Assembly: GCF_007827045.1 (NCBI RefSeq)
Contig: NZ_RPFW01000003.1
Span: 682,001 to 746,000, forward strand
Reading direction: 5' to 3'
DNA length: 64,000 bases
DNA from: Trebonia kvetii
Lineage (GTDB): Bacteria > Actinomycetota > Actinomycetes > Streptosporangiales > Streptosporangiaceae
Shown here: in pieces, positions 50,214 to 62,683 of the stretch
Layout: each line of letters opens with the position of its first letter
Numbering within the stretch: the stretch's first letter is position 1
Notes under the pieces: model-generated
What the model was told of the DNA's origin: nothing
Seen by the model: the letters and a program-made list of their open reading frames with translations, nothing else
Database searches by the model: none
Made by a program: the position numbers and the translations under genes

Positions 50214-50513
50214 CTAGTCTCGCGTCGGATCGGCCAGCGGCCAGCCGCCGGCCGCGAGGTGGGCGCGGACCCGGTTGATGTCGGACTCGTGCACCTCGGG
50301 GTCGTGGGTGATCGCGCTGATCGCTGCCTTCATCGCATCCGCCGACTCGGGGTCGGCGGAGAACGACAGCTCGTTGACGATGAGGGTGACCTCGTCGTTG
50401 GTCAGCTGGCTGCCGAGCAGGGCGAAGAGCGGAAGGTAGTCGTGCTCGGGTACGCCCTCCGGGTAGCTCCGCCGATGAGCGCGTGCGATGAACGCAAACG
50501 CCACATACGCCAC
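50214..50513 (-). CDS. DUF3349 family protein
   Basis: A 99-residue acidic helical protein. The segment SYPEGVPEHDYLPLFALLGS followed by 'QLTNDEVTLIVNEL' matches the actinobacterial DUF3349 family. Its function is not established. The short 60-base gap from its start to the 3' end of kdpE suggests it could be read from the same direction. Confidence 0.8.
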   Translation of the reverse strand: MAYVAFAFIARAHRRSYPEGVPEHDYLPLFALLGSQLTNDEVTLIVNELSFSADPESADAMKAAISAITHDPEVHESDINRVRAHLAAGGWPLADPTRD

Positions 50514-50572
50514 GTCAGCACCCTGCGTAAAGTACTCACGTATTGCGAATCTCTTTTTACTCTGCGTTGCGG

Positions 50573-51505
50573 TCAGGAGGACCGTTCGCCGCCCGCGCTT
50601 GGCGGCTGATAGCGGTACCCCATGCCGGGCTCCGTGATCAGCCAGCGCGGCCGCGCGGGGTCCGGCTCAAGCTTGCGGCGCAGCTGCGCCATGTAAAGCC
50701 GCAGGTTGCCGCCCGCGTTGTCGTACCCGGGGCCCCACACGTCGTGCAGCAGCTGCCGGTGGCTGAGCAGCTTGCCAGGGTTCCGCAGCAGCACCTCGAG
50801 CAGGTGCCATTCGGTCGGCGTCAGCCTGATGTCGCCGTCCGGCTGCGGGTCCGCGTCGCCCGCCGCTTCCCCCGCCTCCGAACGGGTGCGGCTTACACCG
50901 GCGAGCGCCACCTTCCCCTCATCGCCGTGGCGGGCATCCCGCAACCGGGCTTCGTCCCTCGGCCCGCCGTTGTTCGGCCCGCCGTCGTTCGGTCCGCCGT
51001 CGTTCGGCCGGCTGGCCCTGTCCCGAGAGCGCACAGCGTCGTTGGACCTAGGCGGGTCGTCCTCCGCCGCCTGCCTGATGACCCGCTTCGCCGCCAGGTC
51101 GATGGTGAGATCGCCGAGCTGCACCCGGGGCGGCGCCTCCGCGGCAGGGGTGCGCCGCACGGCGGCGCGCATCCGGGCGAGCAGCTCGTCCATGCCGAAC
51201 GGCTTAGTCACGTAGTCGTCGGCGCCCGCGTCGAGCGCCTCCACCTTGTCGGCGGAATCGGCCCGCCCCGACAGCACGATGATCGGCACGGCCGTCCAGC
51301 CGCGCAGCCCGCCGATCACCTCCACCCCGTCCATGTCGGGCAGCCCAAGGTCGAGGATGACCAGGTCCGGCGGATGCGCCCCGGCGTACTCAAGCGCCTG
51401 CGCCCCGGTGGCCGCCGTCGCCACCTCGTACTGCCGTGCCCGCAGGTTGATCCGTAGCGCCCGCAGGATCTGCGGCTCGTCATCGACCACAAGAACCCGC
51501 GTCAT
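50573..51505 (-). CDS. kdpE: KdpE response regulator with an unusual linker insertion
   Basis: A 310-residue OmpR-type response regulator for K+ limitation. The receiver domain has phospho-acceptor Asp52 (ILDLGLPDMDG) and Lys101 (VTKPFG). The winged-helix domain is 'LTPTEWHLLEVLLRNPGKLLS' through 'YMAQLRRKLEPDPARPRW', a KdpE hallmark. About 80 extra residues (about 146-225), rich in Asp, Arg and Gly with NDGGP repeats, interrupt the first beta-sheet of the DNA-binding domain. Family members are about 230 residues. ATG 51505 was chosen as MTRVLVVDDE. It lies 128 bases downstream of kdpD. Confidence 0.93.
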   Translation of the reverse strand: MTRVLVVDDEPQILRALRINLRARQYEVATAATGAQALEYAGAHPPDLVILDLGLPDMDGVEVIGGLRGWTAVPIIVLSGRADSADKVEALDAGADDYVTKPFGMDELLARMRAAVRRTPAAEAPPRVQLGDLTIDLAAKRVIRQAAEDDPPRSNDAVRSRDRASRPNDGGPNDGGPNNGGPRDEARLRDARHGDEGKVALAGVSRTRSEAGEAAGDADPQPDGDIRLTPTEWHLLEVLLRNPGKLLSHRQLLHDVWGPGYDNAGGNLRLYMAQLRRKLEPDPARPRWLITEPGMGYRYQPPSAGGERSS

Positions 51506-51633
51506 GCGCCTGTCACCCCTTTCGCCCTCATCCCCCTGCATGTTCTGCCCACACCCGCCAGCCGACTATCCACGGCCCGCCGACCACTCCTACCCCATCA
51601 GGCACTTTGGTCACACTGGTCTTTCTGAGCCCG

Positions 51634-54195
51634 TTAGTCACCAGGGGCTGCCGGGAGGCTGATCGTCATCGTGAGCCCGCCGCCCGGGGTGTCCTCGGCG
51701 GTGAGCGTGCCCCCCATGGCCTCGGTCAGGCCGCGCGACAGCGCGAGCCCGAGCCCGACCCCCGTCGTGTTGTCGGTGTCGCCGAGCCGCTGGAACGGCA
51801 CGAACATCTGCTCCCTGTCCTGCTCGGGGATGCCAGGGCCGCGGTCGACCACCCGCAGCTCCACCCGGTCGCCGAGTGCCGAGGCGGCGAGCAGCGGCGC
51901 CTTGCCCGCGGGTGAGTAGCGCAGCGCGTTCTCCGTTAGGTTCACCACCACCCGTTCGAGGATGGCCGGGTCTACCCGGACGGCGGGCAGCGTCTCGGGT
52001 ATCTCGACGGTGATCTCCCGCCCGGCCGGACCGAGGTCGTCGAGGGCGAGCGCGACGATTTCATCGAGGCCGGACGGGCGCGGGAACAGGGAGAGCGCAC
52101 CCGCCTGCAGCCTGGACATGTCCAGCAGGTTGCCGACAAGGCGGGTGAGCTTGTCGAGTGACTCGTCGGCGGTGGCGAGCAGTTCGGCGGTGTCTGTCTC
52201 GTTCCAGCGCATGTCGCGCGCGCGCAGCGAGGTGACCGCGGCCTTGGCGGAGGCGAGCGGGCTGCGCAGGTCATGGCTGACGGCGGCGAGCAGCGCGGTG
52301 CGCATCCGGTCGGCGGCGGCGATCGGCTTGGCGGCCTCCGCCTCGGCGGCGAGCCGCTGCTGCTCAAGCGCGACGGCGGCGTAGGCGGCGAACGCGCCGA
52401 GCACGCGCCGGTCGCTGGCCGGCAGCGGCCGGCCGGCCAGGGCGAGCGTGAGCGTGTCGGAGACGGGAATGTCCACGTCGGCGTCGTCCGGCCGGGTCAC
52501 CGGTGCGTCGCCCGAGCAGGCGGCGACGCGCCACTCAGCGGACGGCCCGCGCCCCGCGGTGACCTGCTGGTCTTGCCGTTCGAGCAGGCTGGCCGAGCGC
52601 ATGCCGAAGGCTTCCCTTGCCCGTTCGAGCAGCGCGTCGAGCGCGCCCTGGCCGCGCAGGATGGACCCGGCCGTGGTCACGAGCAGCTCGGACTCGGCGT
52701 TGGCGCGCGCCGCCTGCTTGGACCGGCGAGCTGTCATGTCCACAATCCAGCTCACCACGAGCCCCACGGCGACGAACACGCCGAGCGCGAGCGCGTTGTT
52801 CGCCTCGGCGATCGTGAACTTGTACAGCGGCGGCGTGAAGTAGTAGTTCAGCAGCAGCGACGCCGCGATGGCCTCCGCCACGGCGGGCAGGAACCCGCCG
52901 ACGACCGCGACGGCGATCACCGCAACAAGGAACGCGAGCACATCGCTCGTCAGGTTGATGCCTGACCGGTTGATGGCGAGCCCGAGCGTCACGAGCGGTG
53001 CGAGCACCACGGCGAGAATCCATCCGGCGGCCTGCCGCTGCCTGGTGATTCCGCCGCGGTAGCGGGGGAGGATGCCCCAGCGGCTGCCGGCGTGCGAGTG
53101 GGTGACCATGTGCACGTCGATAGCGCCCGAGTCGCGGATGGTCCGCGCCCCGATCCCCGGGCCGGTGAGCATGGCGAGCAGCCAGGACCGGCGGCTGGCG
53201 CCGATCACCAGCTGCGTGGCGTTCTCGGCTTTCGCGAACGTGAGGAGCGCCTCGGCGATGTCGTCGCCGACGACCTGGTGGTAGGTGCCGCCGAGCGACT
53301 CCACGAGCTGCCGCTGCCTGGCCAGGTTGGCCGGGTTGGCGCCGGTGAGCCCGTCGGACTTGGTGACGTGCACGGCGAGCAGGTCGCCGCCGGAGACCCG
53401 GGCGGCGATCCGCGCCGCCCGCCTGATCAGCGTGTCGCCCTCGGGGCCGCCGGTGAGAGCGACGACGACCCGTTCCCGCGCCTCCCAGGTGGAGGTGATG
53501 TCGTGCTCGTGCCGGTAGCGCTGCAGTCCCTCGTCGACCTTGTCGGCCAGCCAGAGCAGCGCGAGTTCGCGCAGCGCGGTCAGGTTCCCGGCGCGGAAGT
53601 AGTTGGTGAGCGCCGCGTCGATCTTCTCCGGCGGGTAGATGTTCCCGTGCGCCATCCGGCGGCGCAGCGCCTCGGCAGTCATGTCGACAAGCTCGACCTG
53701 GTCCGCGGCCCGCACCACGGCGTCGGGCACGGTCTCCCGCTGCGGCACCCCGGTGATCTGCTCGACCACGTCGGTCACGGACTCGAGGTGCTGGATGTTG
53801 ACCGCGGAGATCACGTCGATGCCCGCGTCGAGCAGCTCGGCGACGTCCTGCCAGCGCTTGGCGTTCCGCGAGCCTGGCACGTTGGTGTGCGCGAGCTCGT
53901 CGACAAGCGCGATCTGCGGATGGCGGGCGAGCACCGCGTCGACGTCCATCTCTTCCCACTCGCTGCCCCGGTAGGCCAGCTTCTTGCGGGGGACAATCTC
54001 AAGCCCGTCGAGCAGCGCTATGGTCTGCGGCCGCTGGTGCGGCTCGGCGAACGCGACAACCACGTCCGCTCCGCGCTCCGCCCGGCGGTGCCCCTCGGAG
54101 AGCAAGGCGAACGTCTTCCCGACTCCGGCAGCGGCCCCAAGGTAGATCCGCAATTGCCCCCGCGGCACGACGCGGCCTTCGCCATATCCGGCCAT
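51634..54195 (-). CDS. kdpD: KdpD sensor histidine kinase
   Basis: An 853-residue osmosensing kinase. The N-terminal KdpD domain has the Walker A-like GAAAGVGKTFALL and 'ALVDELAHTNVPGSRN'. A USP-like domain follows (VVALTGGPEGDTLIRRAARIA, 'LVIGASRR'). Four transmembrane helices lie at about 395-500, then a GAF-like region, and the kinase core with the phospho-His in 'AAVSHDLRSPLASAK'. The N, G1 and G2 boxes are 'NLTENALRYSP', 'VVDRGPGIPE' and 'GVGLGLALSRGL'. ATG 54195 is preferred. It pairs with kdpE. The kdpABC genes are about 5.7 kb upstream instead of adjacent. Confidence 0.94.
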   Translation of the reverse strand: MAGYGEGRVVPRGQLRIYLGAAAGVGKTFALLSEGHRRAERGADVVVAFAEPHQRPQTIALLDGLEIVPRKKLAYRGSEWEEMDVDAVLARHPQIALVDELAHTNVPGSRNAKRWQDVAELLDAGIDVISAVNIQHLESVTDVVEQITGVPQRETVPDAVVRAADQVELVDMTAEALRRRMAHGNIYPPEKIDAALTNYFRAGNLTALRELALLWLADKVDEGLQRYRHEHDITSTWEARERVVVALTGGPEGDTLIRRAARIAARVSGGDLLAVHVTKSDGLTGANPANLARQRQLVESLGGTYHQVVGDDIAEALLTFAKAENATQLVIGASRRSWLLAMLTGPGIGARTIRDSGAIDVHMVTHSHAGSRWGILPRYRGGITRQRQAAGWILAVVLAPLVTLGLAINRSGINLTSDVLAFLVAVIAVAVVGGFLPAVAEAIAASLLLNYYFTPPLYKFTIAEANNALALGVFVAVGLVVSWIVDMTARRSKQAARANAESELLVTTAGSILRGQGALDALLERAREAFGMRSASLLERQDQQVTAGRGPSAEWRVAACSGDAPVTRPDDADVDIPVSDTLTLALAGRPLPASDRRVLGAFAAYAAVALEQQRLAAEAEAAKPIAAADRMRTALLAAVSHDLRSPLASAKAAVTSLRARDMRWNETDTAELLATADESLDKLTRLVGNLLDMSRLQAGALSLFPRPSGLDEIVALALDDLGPAGREITVEIPETLPAVRVDPAILERVVVNLTENALRYSPAGKAPLLAASALGDRVELRVVDRGPGIPEQDREQMFVPFQRLGDTDNTTGVGLGLALSRGLTEAMGGTLTAEDTPGGGLTMTISLPAAPGD

Positions 54196-54419
54196 ACTTC
54201 CAATTCTGCGGCAACGCCGCAGGTCCCTCATGCCGGCCTAACGACATCCATGCAACCTTCCGGCACGGTCAGGTTCCGTCATCTCCACCCAATTCCCCGG
54301 CCCCCGCCGCCTGCCGGCAGCCCTTCCCGCCAGCCTCCCTTCCACCCCGCTCAGTCCTGCTGGCCCTCCCCTTCCTCCCTCCTGCCGCTGCCCTCGTGCC
54401 GGACTGGCATGATCGGTTC

Positions 54420-54755
54420 ATGAGTGTCGTGAAGATCAACGCCATCACCGTCCCCGCCGACAGCGGCGACGAGCTCGCGCACCGCTTCGCCGCACGGGCG
54501 GGCGCGGTCGATAGCCAGGCGGGATTCGAAGGCTTCGAGCTGCTCAAGCCGACCGATGACCGCACGACGTGGCTGGTGGTGACCCGCTGGCGGGACGAGG
54601 AGTCTTTCCAGGCGTGGCTGAGCTCCCCGTCCTTCGGGCATGGCCACCGGTCCGCCGCCGAACGCGCTGGCGGCGAGGCGCCCAAGCCGGTCTCGGTGCA
54701 CAGCGAGCTGTGGTCCTACGAGGTGGCGGGCGGCTCGGCGGGCCAGGCCAACTGA
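54420..54755 (+). CDS. Antibiotic biosynthesis monooxygenase / IsdG-like protein
   Basis: A 111-residue ferredoxin-like ABM domain: 'KINAITVPADSGDELAHRFAA', 'GFEGFELLKP', 'TWLVVTRWRDEESFQAWL' and a His-containing end (FGHGHR). Asn near the N-terminus, Trp and His are placed as in heme-degrading MhuD/IsdG proteins, so heme breakdown is possible but not proven. ATG 54420. It ends 13 bases before the methyltransferase gene, so the two are probably co-transcribed. Confidence 0.85.
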   Translation: MSVVKINAITVPADSGDELAHRFAARAGAVDSQAGFEGFELLKPTDDRTTWLVVTRWRDEESFQAWLSSPSFGHGHRSAAERAGGEAPKPVSVHSELWSYEVAGGSAGQAN

Positions 54756-54768
54756 CCGGCCGCGCCCC

Positions 54769-55587
54769 ATGCCCCCCGACCCGTGGGCCGACGGCCTCTA
54801 CCTGCGCTCGGTGCAGTACAAGACCGATGCGAACCTGTCCGCTCGCCAGTCCATCTACGCCTTCCAGCACCCGACCGTCGACCTCCCCGCACGCGTGCTC
54901 GACCTGGCAGCTCCGGCCGCGTCGGACACCGTCGCGGACATCGGCTGCGGCAACGGCAGGTACCTGGCCGACCTCGCCAGGCGCGGCTTCACTGGCCGCG
55001 TGCTAGGCGCCGACCTGTCCCTCGGCATGCTCCGGGCGGCCCGCGATCACCTGAACACCGCCACCGCCGCAGATGCGACTTGCTCCTCCTCCATCGCCCT
55101 GATCAGCGCCGACGCGGCCGCGTTGCCGCTCCGCGAGGACGCTGCAGACGTCACTCTCGCCAGCCACATGCTGTACCACGTACCCGAGCCCGCCGCCGCG
55201 CTCAGCGAACTGCGCCGCGTCACCCGTCCCGGCGGCCGGGTCCTCATCGTCCTCAACGGCGCCGCCCACCTCCGCCAGCTCCGCGCCGCTCTCGCGGCCG
55301 CACGGGGTCAGGACCCGGCGACCCTCGCCGAGCGCGTCACCCTCGACGACGGCGAGGCACTCGCGAGATCCTTCTTCCCCCGGGTAACCAGGCACGACTT
55401 CCCCGCAGAACTCCGCATCCCGGACCCCGCCCCGATCGCGGACTACATCCGCTCGATGCCAGGCACCCACGACCACGCCGACCCCGACGCCCTCATCGAG
55501 GCCGCCCTTTCAGCCCTCCCCGTGACCCCCACTGGCCACCGCACCATCACCACTCACGCAGGTTGCCTAATCGCCGAGTTCGACTGA
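54769..55587 (+). CDS. Class I SAM-dependent methyltransferase
   Basis: A 272-residue methyltransferase of the UbiE/COQ5-like fold. Motif I is VADIGCGNGRYLADLARRGF, motif II 'VLGADLSLGML', motif III 'DVTLASHMLYHVPEPAAAL', and motif IV 'RPGGRVLIVLNG'. The longer frame upstream is a shadow of the monooxygenase gene. ATG 54769 is chosen from the spacing. The substrate is unknown. Confidence 0.88.
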   Translation: MPPDPWADGLYLRSVQYKTDANLSARQSIYAFQHPTVDLPARVLDLAAPAASDTVADIGCGNGRYLADLARRGFTGRVLGADLSLGMLRAARDHLNTATAADATCSSSIALISADAAALPLREDAADVTLASHMLYHVPEPAAALSELRRVTRPGGRVLIVLNGAAHLRQLRAALAAARGQDPATLAERVTLDDGEALARSFFPRVTRHDFPAELRIPDPAPIADYIRSMPGTHDHADPDALIEAALSALPVTPTGHRTITTHAGCLIAEFD

Positions 55588-55625
55588 CTCCGCCCCGCTG
55601 CAATCGCGAATCGCGCGAACAATGG

Positions 55626-55883
55626 CTACTCGCCCACTTCGGCCCTTGCGCGCATCCGGTTGACAATCTGGTTGGCTTCCTCAGTGCTGATGGGAGTGAA
55701 ATCGTACATGGTATCGCCGCGTTCCGCAGAATAGAGGAGAGGGGAGAACTCCCATCTCAGATTCCGAGAAAACACCTCGTCGGTCTGTCCCTCATCGGTC
55801 TTAACGCGGCGGAACACGCCCAGCGGCCGTTCCGGGCTGCTGTCCGCATCGAAAATCGCGTAGTAGGTTGTCTGCTCACCCAT
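55626..55883 (-). CDS. Putative immunity/antitoxin protein for the adjacent toxin
   Basis: An 85-residue acidic protein (MGEQTTYYAIFDADSSPERP start; C-terminal helix EEANQIVNRMRARAE). No family is recognised. Its start overlaps the end of the upstream RelA/SpoT-like gene by 8 bases, the classic layout of a toxin followed by its immunity protein. Base composition is lower in GC than the flanking genes by eye. The immunity role is inferred from position and size only. Confidence 0.6.
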   Translation of the reverse strand: MGEQTTYYAIFDADSSPERPLGVFRRVKTDEGQTDEVFSRNLRWEFSPLLYSAERGDTMYDFTPISTEEANQIVNRMRARAEVGE

Positions 55884-56796
55884 GTCTCTTTGGGAACTCC
55901 TCGATCTCGGCGGCGCCAGGGGGTGTGGCGACCAGTTCGTTTACCTGCTTCTGGTATGCCTCAAGTTCCGCCCGTTCTGCCTGCGAAATCCCAGAGCGCC
56001 GGAGTCGCTCGTAGGCGCCGTGGGTCAGTTCTTTGGCCGCAAGACTTTCCGGCGTATGGAACTGGATCTCAAAGCGGAGTCCGGTATCTGGGTTGCGCCA
56101 CTGGCTGTTGATTCCCTTGTACTGTTCCTTTTCCCATAGGTTCTTGAGCTTGACGAGCTCGAACCCTTCTTCCTTAACACGCTGTACGTCAGAGATAACT
56201 CCTTCAGCGTAGTATTCCTGACTGTACCTGAGAGTGAACCTCACGGCGTCTGGAATCTTTGCCAAGGCCTGGCCTGTGGTGAGGTCTGGCTCCACGAGCA
56301 AAACATTCGCGGCTTTCTCCTTCAGGCGGTCTTCGCCCTTGAGCAGGTGGTCCAGGCCCGCCAGGTACCGCTGGGGATCGGCAGCCTCGATTCGCTGCAT
56401 CGCGGGGAAGATGACCTCCTTGCCCTGCTGGCGGATCTCCGCGCAGACCTGGGTGGCCTCGGCGTTCTGTTCGGCGGTGAGCATCCGGTCCGTGTCTGTG
56501 CCCCACGACCCGTCCGGCCGGGTACCGGGAACTACGCGTTCCTGCTCCGGGTACCTGTCGAGGTGCTCCTCCCACGCCGCGCGCAGCTTAGGAACGGCAG
56601 TCGCCCACGAGCCGCCGTCGGAGGTGCGTGACTGGTCCGCGATGGCGTGGTAGCGGCGGGACTCGGCTGCGCGGAGTTCGGGATCGGTGAGCATGACCTG
56701 GTCCGCACCTGGTGCGGGGCGGGAATCGAGGTCCGCGCTATCCAGGTCGTGGACGTGCAGGGGAGGGTCGCCTTCGTCGGTCCGGTCGACCGCCAC
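55876..56796 (-). CDS. RelA/SpoT-fold toxin-like protein
   Basis: A 306-residue protein. The segment 155-265 resembles the alarmone synthetase fold: basic 'DRLKEKAA' (156-163), 'DAVRFTL' (183-189), 'KLKNLWEKEQYKGINSQW' (216-233, the GYRSLH-like element), 'RFEIQFHT' (241-248, equivalent to the EIQ.RT motif) and 'KELTHGAYERLR' (255-266, equivalent to the EH..Y helix). This domain is also found at the C-terminus of actinobacterial polymorphic toxins. Residues 1-150 show no secretion domain. The start is GTG 56796 with a GAGGTG upstream. The gene overlaps a small downstream gene that is probably its immunity partner. Local GC looks reduced, suggesting transfer. Function not proven. Confidence 0.65.
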   Translation of the reverse strand: MAVDRTDEGDPPLHVHDLDSADLDSRPAPGADQVMLTDPELRAAESRRYHAIADQSRTSDGGSWATAVPKLRAAWEEHLDRYPEQERVVPGTRPDGSWGTDTDRMLTAEQNAEATQVCAEIRQQGKEVIFPAMQRIEAADPQRYLAGLDHLLKGEDRLKEKAANVLLVEPDLTTGQALAKIPDAVRFTLRYSQEYYAEGVISDVQRVKEEGFELVKLKNLWEKEQYKGINSQWRNPDTGLRFEIQFHTPESLAAKELTHGAYERLRRSGISQAERAELEAYQKQVNELVATPPGAAEIEEFPKRHG

Positions 56797-56900
56797 CGCC
56801 CATCACCTCACCGCGCGAAGGTTGCCCGCGTCGTGCGCCTCATGGTGAGGAACGGATATGTCCGACATTGGGTTCGCCTGCCCTTCGCTAGGCTCCTGCC

Positions 56901-57410
56901 ATGGCCGAGCAAGAGGGGCTGACGTTCCGTCACCCGGTTCCCGAAGACCAGCCCGCGGTGCTGGCCGTCCTTGACGAGTGGTGGGGCGGGCAGGGCGGCG
57001 CGGCCCGAGCCGCGGAGCGCGCGTCGCTGCTGCCCCTGCTGTTCTTCCAGCACTTCACCGACACCAGCTTCGTGGCCGAGCGCGATGGTCGTCTGGCCGG
57101 CTTCCTGATCGGCTTCCTGTCTCAGTCCCGGCCAGACGAGAGCTACATCCACTTCGTCGGGGTATCGCCTGACCTGCGGGGAGAGGGCCTTGGCCGCCTG
57201 CTGTACGAGCGGTTCTTCGAGCTCAGCCGGTCCCGCGGGCGCAGCAGGGTGCGGTCGATCACCTCGCCGTCCAACAGCGGCTCCTACCGCTTTCATCTGC
57301 GGATGGGCTTCGCCGCGGAGCCAGGTCCCCGGTCGTTCGACGGGCGGCCGGTGCATCCCGACTACGACGGCCCAGGGCTCGACCGGGTGCTGTTCACCCG
57401 GGGCATCTGA
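56901..57410 (+). CDS. GNAT family N-acetyltransferase
   Basis: A 169-residue GNAT. The acetyl-CoA loop is VGVSPDLRGEGLGRLLYERF, with 'LAGFLIGFLSQSRPDESYIHF' forming the central sheet. The C-terminal 'GFAAEPGPRSFDGRPVHPDY' is typical of one actinobacterial subgroup. The substrate is unknown. It is divergent from the toxin-like gene, with about 100 bases between starts. Confidence 0.9.
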   Translation: MAEQEGLTFRHPVPEDQPAVLAVLDEWWGGQGGAARAAERASLLPLLFFQHFTDTSFVAERDGRLAGFLIGFLSQSRPDESYIHFVGVSPDLRGEGLGRLLYERFFELSRSRGRSRVRSITSPSNSGSYRFHLRMGFAAEPGPRSFDGRPVHPDYDGPGLDRVLFTRGI

Positions 57411-57724
57411 CGCTTCGTCCGTGATTGTGGGCCATGATGGGGCAGGACCATATCAAGCCGGTCGATCCGCCCTGTATGTCCTAGTTTGCAGAACCCGTCG
57501 CCGCGCCATTCCAAGGATCGTGGGTCGGAAACGGCGCATATCGCCGCAGATGGCTCACGCTGATCCCAATGCCCGGTTTTAGGCGTCAGAGAAACGGTCA
57601 AAGCGGGCATTTCTTTGCGTCTGGCGCTGCGTTAAACGCTTCTGGCCCACAATCGCAGCGCAGCCTCCGCATGCAGGCGCATGCAAGAGCAGGGGCCGAA
57701 GCGCTCCGCGCGGCTCTTCCCCTG
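57411..57724. repeat. Gene-free spacer bounded by a 12-bp inverted repeat
   Basis: GATTGTGGGCCA (57423-57434) is repeated in inverted orientation at 57643-57654, 232 bp from outer edge to outer edge. The enclosed sequence has no credible gene and appears less GC-rich. Near the right end GCATGCA occurs twice (57671-57690 region). The size and ends resemble a miniature inverted-repeat element, but no target-site duplication is evident. Confidence 0.45.
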
Positions 57725-59722
<1,998 letters not shown>

Positions 59723-59753
59723 CCCTGCTCCCCGTGCCGCAGTGCCAGCAAAC

Positions 59754-59786
59754 GCAGTACTAGCCAACCGAGGGCAGTACTAGCCA
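59754..59786. promoter_or_regulatory. Two direct repeats upstream of the kinase gene
   Basis: The 13-mer GCAGTACTAGCCA occurs at 59754-59766 and 59774-59786, a 20-bp period, 32-64 bases upstream of the kinase start. The related AGTGCCAG occurs on both sides. Spacing of two helical turns suggests a tandem protein-binding site in the promoter. Confidence 0.5.
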
Positions 59787-59843
59787 CCAGAGTGCCAGTA
59801 ATCAGACCGTCAGCAAACCCACGGCTAGCACGCAGAGACTACC

Positions 59844-59881
59844 GGAATGCCCCCAAGCGAGTTAGCGCTTGGGGGCATTCC
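59844..59881. terminator. 16-bp perfect hairpin after kdpC
   Basis: Arms 59844-59859 and 59866-59881 (GGAATGCCCCCAAGCG and complement) enclose a 6-nt loop. It lies 41 bases after the kdpC stop. No U-tract follows on the minus strand, so it may be a Rho-type or 3'-stabilising hairpin. It separates the kdpABC operon from the downstream kinase gene, which has its own promoter-like repeats. Confidence 0.7.
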
Positions 59882-59922
59882 GTGGTTTCCGGCCCCGAGA
59901 GGCCGCGATAGCGCGCCGGGCG

Positions 59923-60561
59923 TTACGTGTGCTGCCCGGGCAGCGCGTTCAGCCCGATGTTGAGCAGGAGCACGTTCACCCTGGGCTCACCGAGGAAGCC
60001 GATCACGCGGCCCTGCGTGTACTTGCTGACCTGCGCCTGAACCACAGACACCGGGAGGTGCCTGGCGGCGGCGACCCGGTTGACCTGGTCGGCGGCGTTC
60101 TGCGGTGAGATATACGGGTCGAGGCCCGAGCCCGACGTGGTGACCGCGTCCGGTGGCACGCTGGCGAGCGGCACCCCATTCAGCTTGGCGTACGCGACCT
60201 TGCGCTGCTGGATGTTCTGCACCAGGGTCGAGTTGTTGGGACCGAGGTTGGACGCGCCGGAGTACAGCGGGTCGCAGCCGTAATCGGTCTTGTCGGTGGA
60301 TGAGGACGCGGTTGACGGCCGAGGCTGGAAGTACTGCGGCAGTGGGTTGCCCTTGGAATCCACGAACTCCTGGCAGAGCAGGCTTGACCCCACCACCTTG
60401 CCGTTGACCGTCACCAGTGACCCGTTGGCCTGGTTGTGGAAGGCGGCCTGGGCGACGCCAAGCATCGCGAGCGGATAGAGGGCGCCCGTGATGATGGTCA
60501 TCACGATGATCGCGCGGACGGCGGCCAGGTGCTGGCCGATCCATGCAGGTAGACGAGACAT
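59923..60561 (-). CDS. kdpC: KdpC, potassium-transporting ATPase C chain
   Basis: A 212-residue subunit with one N-terminal transmembrane helix (IIVMTIITGALYPLAMLGVA). A periplasmic domain follows that contains 'GSSLLCQEFVDSKGNPLPQYFQPRPS', split by family convention, and 'TTSGSGLDPYISPQNA', the KdpC signature. It increases the ATP affinity of KdpB. Only 1 base separates its start from the kdpB stop. Confidence 0.95.
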   Translation of the reverse strand: MSRLPAWIGQHLAAVRAIIVMTIITGALYPLAMLGVAQAAFHNQANGSLVTVNGKVVGSSLLCQEFVDSKGNPLPQYFQPRPSTASSSTDKTDYGCDPLYSGASNLGPNNSTLVQNIQQRKVAYAKLNGVPLASVPPDAVTTSGSGLDPYISPQNAADQVNRVAAARHLPVSVVQAQVSKYTQGRVIGFLGEPRVNVLLLNIGLNALPGQHT

Positions 60562-60562
60562 G

Positions 60563-62682
<2,120 letters not shown>

Positions 62683-62683
<1 letters not shown>

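Noticed and set aside
53092..54423. 443-codon open frame on the plus strand
   Set aside because: It mirrors kdpD. The kdpD motifs are intact on the other strand, so this is a shadow frame.
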